Counted from the first letter of the stretch, positions 1 to 7,169 are shown. The stretch is 11,522 bases of DNA from JANWHF01 sp036276235 (GCA_036276235.1 DATBDZ010000269.1:1-11522), one strand, 5' to 3'. Notes: generated from the letters alone by a model not told the origin. Numbers and translations: made by a program.

Positions 1-1005
1 GAAGAGATATCGGATTGCCGCGGCCAGATAATGATTGGGATTGAGCAGACCGCTGCCGGGCGTCACGATGCCGTGCCGATCGGAATCGGGGTCATTTCCG
101 AAGGCGATGCGGTAGCGATCTTTGAGGCCAATGAGCTTTGCCATTGCATAGGGGCTTGAGCAATCCATGCGGATTTGGCCATCGTGATCGACGGTCATGA
201 AAGAAAAGGTCGGGTCGATCGTCTTATTGACGACCGTGAGGTCGAGCTTGTATCGCTCGCGGATTGGCTCCCAATACGGAAGGCTCGCGCCGCCGAGCGG
301 ATCGACGCCGATCTTGATCGCGGCCGAGCGAATGGCATCCATGTCGATGACATTCGCCAGATCGTTGACGTAGGGATGAACGAGGTCCTTTTCATGAGTC
401 GTCTCATGACGGCGCGCCCGCTCGATCGGCATGCGCTTCACGGCTTCATTTTTGTCCTTGAGCAGCTCATTGGCGCGATCCTGCACCCATTGGGTGATAT
501 CGACATCGGCGGGCCCGCCGTTGGCGGAGTTGTATTTGAAGCCGCCATCGCGCGGCGGATTGTGGGACGGCGTGATGACGATTCCATCCGCCAGCGCCGG
601 TGGCCGATTCTTGTTGTACGCAAGAATTGCATGGGATATGACCGGCGTGGGCGTCGGACCGTCGCCGGCCTGGATGATGGTGTCCACGGAATTGGCGGCG
701 AGAACTTCCAGCGCCGTTTCCAGCGCCGGCCCCGAGGCGGCGTGCGTGTCCCTGCCCATGTAAAGCGGGCCGGTAATTCCCTTGCTCTGGCGGAAGTCGC
801 ACAGCGCCTGCGTGATGGCAAGGATGTGCGATTCGGTGAAGGAGCCGTCGAAGGGCGTGCCGCGATGGCCGCTGGTTCCAAAGCTGACGCGCTGCTGCGG
901 GTCGCTCAGATCAGGCTGCCGCTCGTGATATTCCGCGAGCAGTCGCGAGACGTCGATCAGCATGCTTGCGGTCGGCGGTTTTCCAGCCAGCGGCGAAATG
1001 CTCAT
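1..1005 (-). CDS. pgm: Phosphoglucomutase (alpha-D-glucose phosphate-specific), N-terminal part, cut by window edge
   Basis: Interconverts glucose 1-phosphate and glucose 6-phosphate in the cytoplasm, linking glycolysis to glycogen, sugar-nucleotide and envelope synthesis. The reading frame is open from ATG at 1005 to the window edge, 335 codons. What is seen: an early SFGTSGHRG segment (about residues 41-49), the phosphoserine loop TPSHNPP with catalytic Ser147, and the metal-binding loop DPDSDRHG at about 305-312. Order and spacing match the bacterial Pgm family, which is about 545 residues, so roughly 210 C-terminal residues (sugar- and phosphate-binding domains) lie outside the window. 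The start is supported by AGGAGA eight nucleotides upstream, the best ribosome binding site in the window. The gene is divergent from the pseudopilin gene. A phosphomannomutase is less likely, because the N-terminal extension and the TPSHNPP form are typical of Pgm. Confidence 0.95.
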   Translation of the reverse strand, partial: MSISPLAGKPPTASMLIDVSRLLAEYHERQPDLSDPQQRVSFGTSGHRGTPFDGSFTESHILAITQALCDFRQSKGITGPLYMGRDTHAASGPALETALEVLAANSVDTIIQAGDGPTPTPVISHAILAYNKNRPPALADGIVITPSHNPPRDGGFKYNSANGGPADVDITQWVQDRANELLKDKNEAVKRMPIERARRHETTHEKDLVHPYVNDLANVIDMDAIRSAAIKIGVDPLGGASLPYWEPIRERYKLDLTVVNKTIDPTFSFMTVDHDGQIRMDCSSPYAMAKLIGLKDRYRIAFGNDPDSDRHGIVTPGSGLLNPNHYLAAAIRYLF

Positions 1006-1251
1006 AAGCGGATTCTCCTGTGCAGATTGAAGCGGGAATCGTACTGTTGGGCCGGAACGGCCGGAAGTGAATAACCTGATGCAAAAATGGGCTGTGTTTG
1101 GTTGCGGCAAATGGCGAATTGACAGGCACTTGCGAGTCAAATTGCCCAGATTAAATGAAATAATTTAGACGCGTTCCGGGTTGATCCGCACATACTTGTT
1201 TCATGAAACGTATTTGTGTTATCCTTAGAGGGAACGCATAGCCGGAAGGTC
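1006..1251. other. Divergent intergenic region between pgm and the pseudopilin gene
   Basis: These 246 bases must hold the promoters of pgm (minus) and the pseudopilin/two-component unit (plus). Visible elements are a short hairpin GGCCG-GAA-CGGCC at 1050-1062, a spaced dyad TTGAC (1119-1123) / GTCAA (1136-1140), an AT-rich stretch at about 1150-1172, and a 12-bp perfect palindrome at 1198-1209. TTGACA at 1119-1124 equals a consensus -35 box but has no acceptable -10 box at the right distance. I could not assign the pgm promoter. Confidence 0.5.
1196..1225 (+). promoter_or_regulatory. Possible promoter overlapping a 12-bp palindrome, upstream of the pseudopilin gene
   Basis: A weak -35-like TTGTTT (1196-1201) lies 18 bases before a -10-like TATCCT (1220-1225). 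The perfect palindrome GTTTCATGAAAC (1198-1209) overlaps the -35-like box, a layout typical of a repressor or activator site. The response regulator encoded just downstream is an obvious candidate ligand, but that is inference. Both boxes match consensus poorly. Confidence 0.25.
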
Positions 1252-1884
1252 ATGCTCATCGCGTCGCTGCACTTACAAGTTCAGCCGTACACATCCCGCC
1301 GACGAGGTTTCACCTTAGCTGAAATGCTCGTCTCCATCGGCGTTCTAACTATTCTTATTGGACTGGTAATGGCTCTGACGCATCTCTTGCGCGGCGGCGC
1401 CAGTCAGGTGAGATGCCTCTACAACCTGACACAGATTCGCACCGCACTGGTGACGTATGTCCAGGATTACAGAATTTATCCTGATCCGGATTCGCTGAAG
1501 ACTTCGCCGACGATGACATGGGAAGGCGTCCTAGCCAACGCAGGGCTCATCGGCCGCGACCCGGATATCTTCCGCTGCCCCGCCGACAACATTATGTATC
1601 CGACGGTCAATTCCAGTTACGACTGGCGCGACACCGGCAACGCCGCCACCACGCTGGCGGGACATCCGTTCGGCGACACGCAGCGCGAGAATTTTGCGCT
1701 GGCGTATGACGTCGGAATCGGCTTTCACGCCAAGGGGAAGGTCAACGTTGTGAAATTGGACGGCAGCGCGCTTGCGATGGACCAGTCCACCTATTTCAAC
1801 GACATGGTTTTGCCCGTCCGTGATGGAGCAGGCACCGGAGGCACCGGGACCACCGGCAGCGGCACCGTGTTAAGCGGCCAATAG
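1252..1884 (+). CDS. Type II secretion/type IV pilin-like pseudopilin
   Basis: A 210-residue protein with a class III prepilin signal. A short basic leader ends SRRRG and is followed by FTLAEM, so peptidase cleavage would fall after Gly19, leaving Phe1 and the conserved Glu5 of the mature protein. A single hydrophobic helix follows (about residues 26-46). The rest is a soluble domain with two Cys (55 and 109), and near the end H159-x10-D170-G171, similar to the H-x9-DG tail motif of the large planctomycete prepilin-like families. The C-terminus is a Gly/Thr-rich low-complexity tail. Expected location is the inner membrane or a pseudopilus. ATG 1252 gives a leader of normal length. GTG 1216 would add 12 residues and has no better ribosome site (GGAAGG lies too close to ATG 1252). 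The response regulator gene begins 32 nt downstream, so co-transcription is likely. Not tied to a particular secretion system here. Confidence 0.87.
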   Translation: MLIASLHLQVQPYTSRRRGFTLAEMLVSIGVLTILIGLVMALTHLLRGGASQVRCLYNLTQIRTALVTYVQDYRIYPDPDSLKTSPTMTWEGVLANAGLIGRDPDIFRCPADNIMYPTVNSSYDWRDTGNAATTLAGHPFGDTQRENFALAYDVGIGFHAKGKVNVVKLDGSALAMDQSTYFNDMVLPVRDGAGTGGTGTTGSGTVLSGQ

Positions 1885-1916
1885 GCGGCGGCCCAGCCAC
1901 GTTGACGGAGAATGCG

Positions 1917-2591
1917 ATGAGAGTTCTGGTGGCGGAGGACCATGCTTCCCTGGCCCGCTCGATCGCAAATGGTTTGCGCGAGGAGGGATATGCTGTCGAT
2001 CTCACCTTCGATGGCGCCGAGGCACTGCAATGGGCATCGGAAAACCCCTATGACTGTGCCGTCCTCGATGTGATGATGCCGAATAAAACGGGGTTTCAGG
2101 TCGTCGAAACTCTGCGCCGAAATGGTTCGGCGATGCCGGTTATTTTTCTTACCGCGCGAGATACGGTTGAAGATCGCGTCAAAGGATTGAACCTTGGCGC
2201 GGATGATTATCTGATCAAGCCTTTCGAGTTTGATGAGCTCTTGGCGCGGGTGCGGGCGATTATCCGGCGCGGGCACAATCATGCCTCCAAGTCGATCATC
2301 GTCGGCAATCTGGAGATCGACACGGCGGCCAAATCCGTGAAGCGCGCGGGCGCGACCATCACGCTCAGCGCCCGCGAATACGCCTTGCTGGAATACCTCG
2401 CGCTGCGGCAGGGAGAAGTCGTTTCGCGCAGCGAGATCTGGGAACACCTCTACGATCAGAACGATGAAACCGTGAGCAATGTGGTTGACGTGTACATCGG
2501 ATACCTGCGCGGCAAGATCGATCGCGATCATGAGACGAAGCTGATTCATACCCGCCGCGGCATGGGATATGTGCTGTCGGAATCGCCGTGA
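1917..2591 (+). CDS. OmpR/PhoB-family DNA-binding response regulator
   Basis: A 224-residue two-domain transcription regulator. The receiver domain (about 1-115) carries the acidic pair Glu7/Asp8, phospho-acceptor Asp51 in LDVMMP, Thr79 and Lys101 in the KPF motif. The C-terminal winged-helix domain (about 125-224) shows the family's LSAREYALLEYLA and TRRGMGYVL segments. Phosphorylation by the adjacent kinase should promote dimerisation and DNA binding. The start at ATG 1917 is chosen over an in-frame TTG at 1902 because GGAG lies six bases upstream and the protein then begins MRVLVAEDH, the usual family start. The stop is 4 nt before the kinase start, so the two are almost certainly translated together. 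The cognate genes cannot be named; the palindrome upstream of the pseudopilin gene is one possible site. Confidence 0.95.
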   Translation: MRVLVAEDHASLARSIANGLREEGYAVDLTFDGAEALQWASENPYDCAVLDVMMPNKTGFQVVETLRRNGSAMPVIFLTARDTVEDRVKGLNLGADDYLIKPFEFDELLARVRAIIRRGHNHASKSIIVGNLEIDTAAKSVKRAGATITLSAREYALLEYLALRQGEVVSRSEIWEHLYDQNDETVSNVVDVYIGYLRGKIDRDHETKLIHTRRGMGYVLSESP

Positions 2592-2595
2592 TGCC

Positions 2596-3960
2596 ATGAC
2601 TCGCCGAATCGCAGCGGCCATTCTCGCAACCGTATGGGCGACGCTGATCGCCGGGGGATTGGTCGCATATTTCGTGACGCGGGCGGTGCAAGTAGAGGAT
2701 TTGGATCAAACGATCATCACCCACGCCCGCGCGCTCGATGCCGTAAAGGGGCGGCCGGAATACCGCAAGCCCGAAGCTCAACCGACCGATGCGTTGGTTG
2801 CCACCTCGCAAGGGGAGAGCAACCCGCCGAAGGCAATGAAACCGCGGCCGCCCGGCATTCTTCCGACTGTTCGGGACGCGCAATTCACGTCCCAGGGGAG
2901 CGGCATCCGCTATCGCCACCTTACGCTGGAGTTTCAACCCGTCGCTCAGGGCGGCGGTCCCCTGAAGGTCGAGTACTCGCTTCCGTCGAAGCATTTCGAC
3001 GCGTTCATGAATCGCCTGGCCATTTCGCTGTCATTGTTCGGCGCCATCGCGGGAATCGTGTCAGCGGCAATCGCGCTGGTGGTTTCGCGCAAGACCCTGC
3101 AGCCGCTTCGCGAAACCGCGGAAGCCATTGGTGCAATTGACGAGCGGATGTTGGATCGCCGAATCAATGCCGATGCGCTTCCCGAGGAGTTGCAGCCCGT
3201 CGCTGATCGCCTCAATCAGATGCTCGGCCGGCTCGATCTGGCGTTCGCGCAGCGCAAGCAATTTCTGGCGGATGCTTCGCACGAATTGCGGACGCCCGTC
3301 GCAGCTTTGGTGACATCGATTGAAGTGGCGCTGCGCCGCCCGCGCGAGGCGGCGGACTATGTGCGGACGCTCAAAGTTTGCCTCTCCGATGCGCGGCTGA
3401 TGCGCCAGCTCATCCAGACATTGCTTGATCACGCGCGGTCAGAAGCCGCCCCCGAATCTGCCGAGCCGTTCGATGCGGTGGCGCTGCTCAATCAGTGCGC
3501 CGATGTGGCCGACGGCCTTGCGGCGGCGCGCGATGTCACGGTTGTCCGCACGCTGCCATCTTCGCTCGAAGTCAGAACGCAGCCCAATCGCCTGCGCGGC
3601 ATTGTGATGAACCTGCTCGGCAATGCCGTCGAGCACAATCGCACTTCGGGCACCGTCGAGATTCAGTGCGAAGCGAACGGCGCGAATCTGGAGATCGTCG
3701 TCAGCGACACGGGCAAGGGAATTCCCGCCGCGGATTTGCCGCATATTTTTCAGCCGTTTTATCGGGCGGCCAAGGATGAAGACCCCGACGCAGCGCGGCA
3801 GCACATGGGCCTGGGTCTGTTTCTGGTCGATTCCCACATCAAGGCGCTGGGCGGCGAATGCCGAATCCAGTCGGAGGTCGGCGTCGGCACGAGTTTCCAT
3901 ATCCGCCTGCCGAATGTCATCGCGGTGGAATCGAAGGTTTTGGCCGCGAGTTTGGGATAA
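2596..3960 (+). CDS. Membrane sensor histidine kinase of a two-component system
   Basis: A 454-residue kinase with a classical layout. TM1 at about 4-28; an extracytoplasmic sensor region of about 110 residues, rich in Pro and charged residues near 55-90; TM2 at about 141-164; a HAMP linker at about 165-218; a HisKA domain with the H-box ASHELRTP (phospho-His229); and a HATPase domain with N-box near Asn343, G1 box DTGKG (371-375), F-box IFQPFYR and G2 box GLGLFL (405-410). All catalytic motifs are intact. It should autophosphorylate and pass phosphate to Asp51 of the response regulator encoded 4 nt upstream. The sensor region has no domain I recognise, so the signal is unknown. ATG 2596 is chosen because it puts TM1 at the N-terminus; there is no strong ribosome site, consistent with translational coupling to the upstream gene. 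Confidence 0.95.
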   Translation: MTRRIAAAILATVWATLIAGGLVAYFVTRAVQVEDLDQTIITHARALDAVKGRPEYRKPEAQPTDALVATSQGESNPPKAMKPRPPGILPTVRDAQFTSQGSGIRYRHLTLEFQPVAQGGGPLKVEYSLPSKHFDAFMNRLAISLSLFGAIAGIVSAAIALVVSRKTLQPLRETAEAIGAIDERMLDRRINADALPEELQPVADRLNQMLGRLDLAFAQRKQFLADASHELRTPVAALVTSIEVALRRPREAADYVRTLKVCLSDARLMRQLIQTLLDHARSEAAPESAEPFDAVALLNQCADVADGLAAARDVTVVRTLPSSLEVRTQPNRLRGIVMNLLGNAVEHNRTSGTVEIQCEANGANLEIVVSDTGKGIPAADLPHIFQPFYRAAKDEDPDAARQHMGLGLFLVDSHIKALGGECRIQSEVGVGTSFHIRLPNVIAVESKVLAASLG

Positions 3961-4005
3961 ATGCTTGTGCGAACAACTCTCACGATCCTTTCATGATCGA
4001 TCGGG

Positions 4006-4011
4006 TACACT
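4006..4011 (+). promoter_or_regulatory. Possible -10 box (TACACT) giving a near-leaderless transcript
   Basis: TACACT ends 8 bases before ATG 4020. Transcription normally starts about 7 bases after a -10 box, so the mRNA would begin at or next to the start codon. The gene has no Shine-Dalgarno sequence, which fits. No convincing -35 box is visible. Confidence 0.3.
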
Positions 4012-4019
4012 CAATCTCG

Positions 4020-4517
4020 ATGAGCCGCCATCGCTCACATGCTCTGCGCCTTACCCATGTCACGCTGGGGCTCGTTGGCGTGTTTCTGTTAACTACTGTG
4101 AATCCAATTGGTTATAGCTATGCCGACGCCGCGGCCGCGGGCGGTGGAGTTACCCACGTTACCAGCGGCACCTATCGTATTCAGGTCACCGGCTTCTTCA
4201 GCGGTAATGGACAGGCGTCGGTTGGGGGCAGCCAAGTCCATATTTCCGCAACTTTGAAGGACAAGAGTGGCGCCGACGGGTTGGTCTTACGGGCGAACGT
4301 ATCGCTGGTGTCCGGTCGCTTTAACGGGACCGGCACGCTGGGCGCTACCCCGATTTCGATCCAGGGCCGTGTCGATTCGGGCGATGGAAAACGCTCCGAC
4401 GGCAGCAATCAGAGCGAAGTGCGCGTCAACCCGCGCATCGTCGCCACGTTCACGACTTCCGACGGGCGCGGCGGGCGAATCTTCGGACAGCCTGACCACA
4501 GCCAGCAGCCCGGTTAA
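4020..4517 (+). CDS. Small secreted protein of unknown function
   Basis: A 165-residue protein with a Sec signal peptide: basic n-region (RHRSHALR), hydrophobic core at about 14-28, and a likely cleavage site after the YADA segment near 34-38. The mature part (about 125 residues) alternates short hydrophobic strands with Gly/Ser/Asn turns, including TYRIQVTGFF, HISATLK, VSGRFNGTGTLG, ISIQGRVD and RIVATFTT, which suggests an all-beta fold exported across the inner membrane. It has no Cys, so no lipobox and no disulfides. I do not recognise a family. Start: ATG 4020 puts the signal peptide at the N-terminus; ATG 3993 would add nine residues. Neither has a Shine-Dalgarno sequence, but a -10-like box sits just ahead of 4020. 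It lies 59 bases after the histidine kinase and could be part of that unit or independent. Codon pattern and base composition resemble the neighbours. Confidence 0.75.
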   Translation: MSRHRSHALRLTHVTLGLVGVFLLTTVNPIGYSYADAAAAGGGVTHVTSGTYRIQVTGFFSGNGQASVGGSQVHISATLKDKSGADGLVLRANVSLVSGRFNGTGTLGATPISIQGRVDSGDGKRSDGSNQSEVRVNPRIVATFTTSDGRGGRIFGQPDHSQQPG

Positions 4518-4580
4518 TCCAAACTCGTTTCCGCTCTCATCGTCCTTTCACCCAGCGGTCTGTACAATCGAATCTTGCGA

Positions 4581-4599
4581 GCCGGATGAGACATCCGGC
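4581..4599. other. Short perfect hairpin in the convergent gap
   Basis: GCCGGATG-AGA-CATCCGGC, eight base pairs with a three-base loop. It lies 64 bases past the stop of the secreted-protein gene. No T-run follows on either strand, so it is not a standard intrinsic terminator. It is followed by two more hairpins (4624-4660 and 4701-4717). Confidence 0.5.
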
Positions 4600-4623
4600 G
4601 GTGACTTCCGGAGGTGGAGTACA

Positions 4624-4660
4624 ACACCCCTGAAGCGGCTCAGAGCCGGTTCAGGGGTGT
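4624..4660. terminator. Strong hairpin between convergent genes, candidate bidirectional terminator
   Basis: Outer arms ACACCCCTGAA (4624-4634) and TTCAGGGGTGT (4650-4660) are perfectly complementary over 11 bp. Inside, after one G-G mismatch, CGGC (4636-4639) pairs with GCCG (4645-4648). It sits where transcripts of the plus-strand secreted-protein gene and the minus-strand epimerase would collide, so a stop for both is the natural reading. Neither side has the T-run of a classical intrinsic terminator, so it may instead protect 3' ends or be a copy of a genomic repeat. Confidence 0.45.
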
Positions 4661-4700
4661 CGCAATTTGTGGGGGATGATTCGCGCGCACGCGACGGAGC

Positions 4701-4717
4701 CGGATCGTGCCGATCCG
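4701..4717. other. Hairpin just past the epimerase stop codon
   Basis: CGGATC-GTGCC-GATCCG, six base pairs with a five-base loop. It begins five bases downstream of the epimerase stop on the minus strand. The short T-run (complement of AAAA) lies on the gene side of the hairpin, so it does not form a standard terminator. Confidence 0.35.
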
Positions 4718-4721
4718 AAAA

Positions 4722-5711
4722 TCACACAACCGTCTGACGATACCATTCCAGCGTGCTCTCAAGTCCCCTCGTTAGATCCACAATCGGGCAGTAGTTCAGC
4801 GTCGCGGCGGCCCGGGCCAAATCCGCAAACGAGTGCCGAATATCACCGGCACGCTCCGGCAAATGGGTCGGTGTGAGATGCGGCTTACCGAGTGTCGATG
4901 CGACGAGCTTCGCCAGTTCGTTAACGGTCACGCGCCCGCCGCATCCGACGTTGATGACCTCTCCCTCGAGCCGGCTTCGGTGCCGCGCCGCGAGAAGATT
5001 CGCATGGACGGCGTTATCGACATATGTGAAATCGCGCGACTGCTCGCCGTCGCCGTAGATGATGGGTTTCTTGTCAGAAAGTATCGCTTTTGCAAACGCC
5101 GCAATGACGGCGGCGTAGGCGCTGTTCGCGTTCTGCCGGGGGCCGAAGATGTTGAAGTAACGCAGCGAGACCGTATCGACGCCATAGCTGGCGCTGTAGG
5201 CGCGAAGCAGTCCTTCGCCCGCCAGCTTCGTCGCCGCGTACGGACTCCGGGGCAGTGGCGGCATCGTTTCAACCCACGGAACCGGATTCTCCCCATAGGC
5301 GCTGGAGCTGGCGGAGAACATGACGCGCGCCACCTTTGCCTCCCGTGCGGCTTCCAGGACATTCAATGTGCCATTTGAATTGACGTCCTGAAATTCGCGG
5401 GGCCGCTCGACGCTCGCCGGCACAGATCCCAGCGCCGCCAGATGAAACACAAACTGTGCTCCAGCCATCGATCGCGCCAGCGCGCCAGCATCGAGAATCG
5501 ACGCCTCCATCAGCTCAACGCCGACACCCGAAAGGTTCTCGCGATCTCCGCCGCGCAGATTATCTATCACGATGACGCTCGTCCCCAGCTCAACCAGGGC
5601 GCGGCACAGATGCGAGCCAATAAAACCCGCGCCGCCTGTCACCAACGCGCGCGTTTGTCTAAAATGCTCGCCATGCAGCTCTCGCCAATCGCTCAGTCCC
5701 GAATCAGCCAT
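4722..5711 (-). CDS. NAD-dependent sugar-nucleotide epimerase/dehydratase (UDP-hexose 4-epimerase-like)
   Basis: A 329-residue extended short-chain dehydrogenase. The NAD-binding loop is TGGAGFIGSH (about 25-34). A Ser-rich strand SASSSAYG (about 133-140) supplies the catalytic Ser, and YAATK gives Tyr158 and Lys162. LRYFNIFGPRQ and the DFTYVDN segment follow, as in 4-epimerases. The segment GSVPASVERP near residue 95 resembles the WbpP/TviC type that converts UDP-N-acetylglucosamine to UDP-N-acetylgalactosamine, but substrate cannot be settled from sequence alone. The likely role is supplying sugars for surface polysaccharide. ATG 5711 is preferred because AGGA lies about ten bases upstream; an in-frame TTG at 5729 would add six residues. 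The first 20 residues precede the Rossmann fold and are longer than usual. The gene is alone on its strand, convergent with the secreted-protein gene and divergent from truD. No glycosyltransferases are adjacent. Confidence 0.92.
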   Translation of the reverse strand: MADSGLSDWRELHGEHFRQTRALVTGGAGFIGSHLCRALVELGTSVIVIDNLRGGDRENLSGVGVELMEASILDAGALARSMAGAQFVFHLAALGSVPASVERPREFQDVNSNGTLNVLEAAREAKVARVMFSASSSAYGENPVPWVETMPPLPRSPYAATKLAGEGLLRAYSASYGVDTVSLRYFNIFGPRQNANSAYAAVIAAFAKAILSDKKPIIYGDGEQSRDFTYVDNAVHANLLAARHRSRLEGEVINVGCGGRVTVNELAKLVASTLGKPHLTPTHLPERAGDIRHSFADLARAAATLNYCPIVDLTRGLESTLEWYRQTVV

Positions 5712-5741
5712 AGTTTGTTTTTCCTGCAAATGCGTGTCGAA

Positions 5742-5769
5742 TGGTAGTGACCCGGATGGCTCACTACCA
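5742..5769. repeat. Perfect inverted repeat in the epimerase-truD divergent gap
   Basis: TGGTAGTGA (5742-5750) and TCACTACCA (5761-5769), nine-base perfect arms around a ten-base spacer. It lies 30 bases ahead of the epimerase start and 51 bases ahead of the truD start, so it could be an operator for either gene, a 5' UTR hairpin, or a copy of a dispersed repeat. No ribosome site or convincing promoter box was seen in this 109-base gap. Confidence 0.5.
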
Positions 5770-5820
5770 GTGGCGAGCTCGCCGTTGATCGAATGTCAAC
5801 CGTCCCTTGATCTTCCCTAC

Positions 5821-7041
5821 ATGCCCCTCCCCTATCTCACCCGCGATTTTCCCGGCATCGGCGGCGTCATCAAACAACGCCCCGAGGATTTCTTCGTTCA
5901 GGAAATGCCTCTCTACGAACCAAGCGGCGAGGGAGAGCATGTTTACTGCGAAATTCAGAAGGTCGGCATTCCGACGTTTGAGGCGATTGACCGGCTCTCC
6001 AAGGCGCTTCATATCTCCGGCCGCGATATCGGCTACGCCGGCCTGAAAGATGCGCAGGCGGTCAGCCGGCAGATCTTCTCGATCCAGGGGACGACGCCCG
6101 AGGCAGTCATGAACCTGCGCGTACCCGGCCTTACCGTGCAATGGGCGGCGCGGCACGGCAACAAGCTGCGGCTGGGGCATCTGTCGGGCAACCGATTTGC
6201 GATCAAGATTCGTGAAGTGAATCCAACCGACGTTGTGAAGATTCAGCCGGTACTCGCCGAAATCGAACGGCGCGGGATGCCCAACTACTTCGGCGAGCAG
6301 CGCTTCGGCCGCCGGGGCGATAACGACATGCTGGGCGCAGCCTACGTTCGCGGCGATGACGATGCCGTCCTGCATCTGCTGCTGGGAAATCCGATCTCCG
6401 ACGTTGACGACGGCCAGACCCACGCCGCCCGCGCCGCGTTTGATCGCAACGACCGGGAGAACGCGATGAAGGCCTGGCCGCGCCGTTGCGGCATGGAGCG
6501 GCGCATCCTCGCGCGGCTCATCAAGACACAGCGCCCCGGCGCCGCCGTGCGCGCGGTCGATGAAAAACTTCGCCGGCTCTGGGTGTCGGCTCTCCAATCG
6601 CGCCTCTTCAATCAGGTCGTCGCACAGCGAATCGATTCGCTGGACAAGCTGATGGATGGCGACATCGCGTACAAGCACGTGAACGGCGCGCCTTTTCACG
6701 TCGAGAGCGCGGCCATCGAACAGCCGCGCGCCGATAGTTTTGAGATCAGCCCGTCGGGCCCGCTCATTGGCTTTCGGGTAGTTCTGCCGACAGGCAAGCC
6801 GCTGGAGATGGAGCAGGCGGTGTTCGCCGAATCCGGGCTGGCGCCGGCCGATTTCAAGCGCACCGGCCAGCTTCGAGTAAAAGGAACGCGCCGGCCGTTG
6901 CGCGTGAAGCCGGAAGATATGCAAGTAGCCGGCGGCGTCGATGAACATGGCGCGCATGTCACCGTCGCATTCACCCTGCCGGCGGGATCATTCGCGACGG
7001 TATTGCTGCGGGAATTGATGAAAGCCGAGTCGTTGGAGTAA
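5821..7041 (+). CDS. truD: tRNA pseudouridine(13) synthase TruD
   Basis: Isomerises U13 to pseudouridine in tRNA, in the cytoplasm. The 406-residue protein begins with the family's LPYLTRDFPGIGG and IKQRPEDF segments. The catalytic Asp77 lies in GLKDAQA, followed by a conserved NYFGEQRFG block (about 155-163). The C-terminal half contains the TRUD insertion domain (about 170-330) and a closing beta segment rich in VKPEDM-like motifs. It is somewhat longer than Escherichia coli TruD (349 residues). ATG 5821 is chosen because it fits the family's N-terminus; the frame is open upstream but overlaps the epimerase gene and lacks family similarity. No Shine-Dalgarno sequence is present. The gene stands alone, divergent from the epimerase and followed by nearly 300 bases of repeat-filled DNA. 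All key motifs are intact. Confidence 0.96.
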   Translation: MPLPYLTRDFPGIGGVIKQRPEDFFVQEMPLYEPSGEGEHVYCEIQKVGIPTFEAIDRLSKALHISGRDIGYAGLKDAQAVSRQIFSIQGTTPEAVMNLRVPGLTVQWAARHGNKLRLGHLSGNRFAIKIREVNPTDVVKIQPVLAEIERRGMPNYFGEQRFGRRGDNDMLGAAYVRGDDDAVLHLLLGNPISDVDDGQTHAARAAFDRNDRENAMKAWPRRCGMERRILARLIKTQRPGAAVRAVDEKLRRLWVSALQSRLFNQVVAQRIDSLDKLMDGDIAYKHVNGAPFHVESAAIEQPRADSFEISPSGPLIGFRVVLPTGKPLEMEQAVFAESGLAPADFKRTGQLRVKGTRRPLRVKPEDMQVAGGVDEHGAHVTVAFTLPAGSFATVLLRELMKAESLE

Positions 7042-7091
7042 ACGGGCGCCGCTTTTAGTTCGGAAATCGCGTGCGCGCGAGTACCGCAGTT

Positions 7092-7169
7092 TTCGTAGGG
7101 TGTGCTTCAGCACACGCGGAACGACGGAGCGGCCAGCGGATCCGCGTGCGCTAAGGCGCACCGTACGAA
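7092..7169. repeat. Paired REP-like hairpin element (imperfect inverted repeat, 29-bp arms)
   Basis: The arms 7092-7120 and 7141-7169 are inverted copies matching at 24 of 29 positions. Each arm also folds on itself: the left as GTGTGC-TTCA-GCACAC, the right as GTGCGC-TAAG-GCGCAC. The two stem differences are at paired positions (T-A on one side, C-G on the other), so both stems stay intact. The other three differences lie in the loop or flank. The layout resembles the bacterial interspersed mosaic elements built from REP sequences. No transposase lies nearby. Confidence 0.8.

Noticed and set aside
175..1074. Long plus-strand open frame opposite pgm
   Set aside because: Antisense shadow of a gene with intact Pgm motifs; its Arg/Gly-rich translation has no recognisable domain.
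1119..1140. TTGACA-based promoter in the pgm-pseudopilin gap
   Set aside because: A perfect -35 box but no -10 box at 16-18 bases on either strand; retained only as a dyad in the gap description.
3858..4019. Extension of the secreted protein back into the histidine kinase gene
   Set aside because: It would bury the signal peptide inside the protein and overlap the kinase domain in another frame.
5572..5820. N-terminal extension of truD
   Set aside because: It overlaps the epimerase gene on the other strand and lacks TruD similarity; the family N-terminus begins at ATG 5821.
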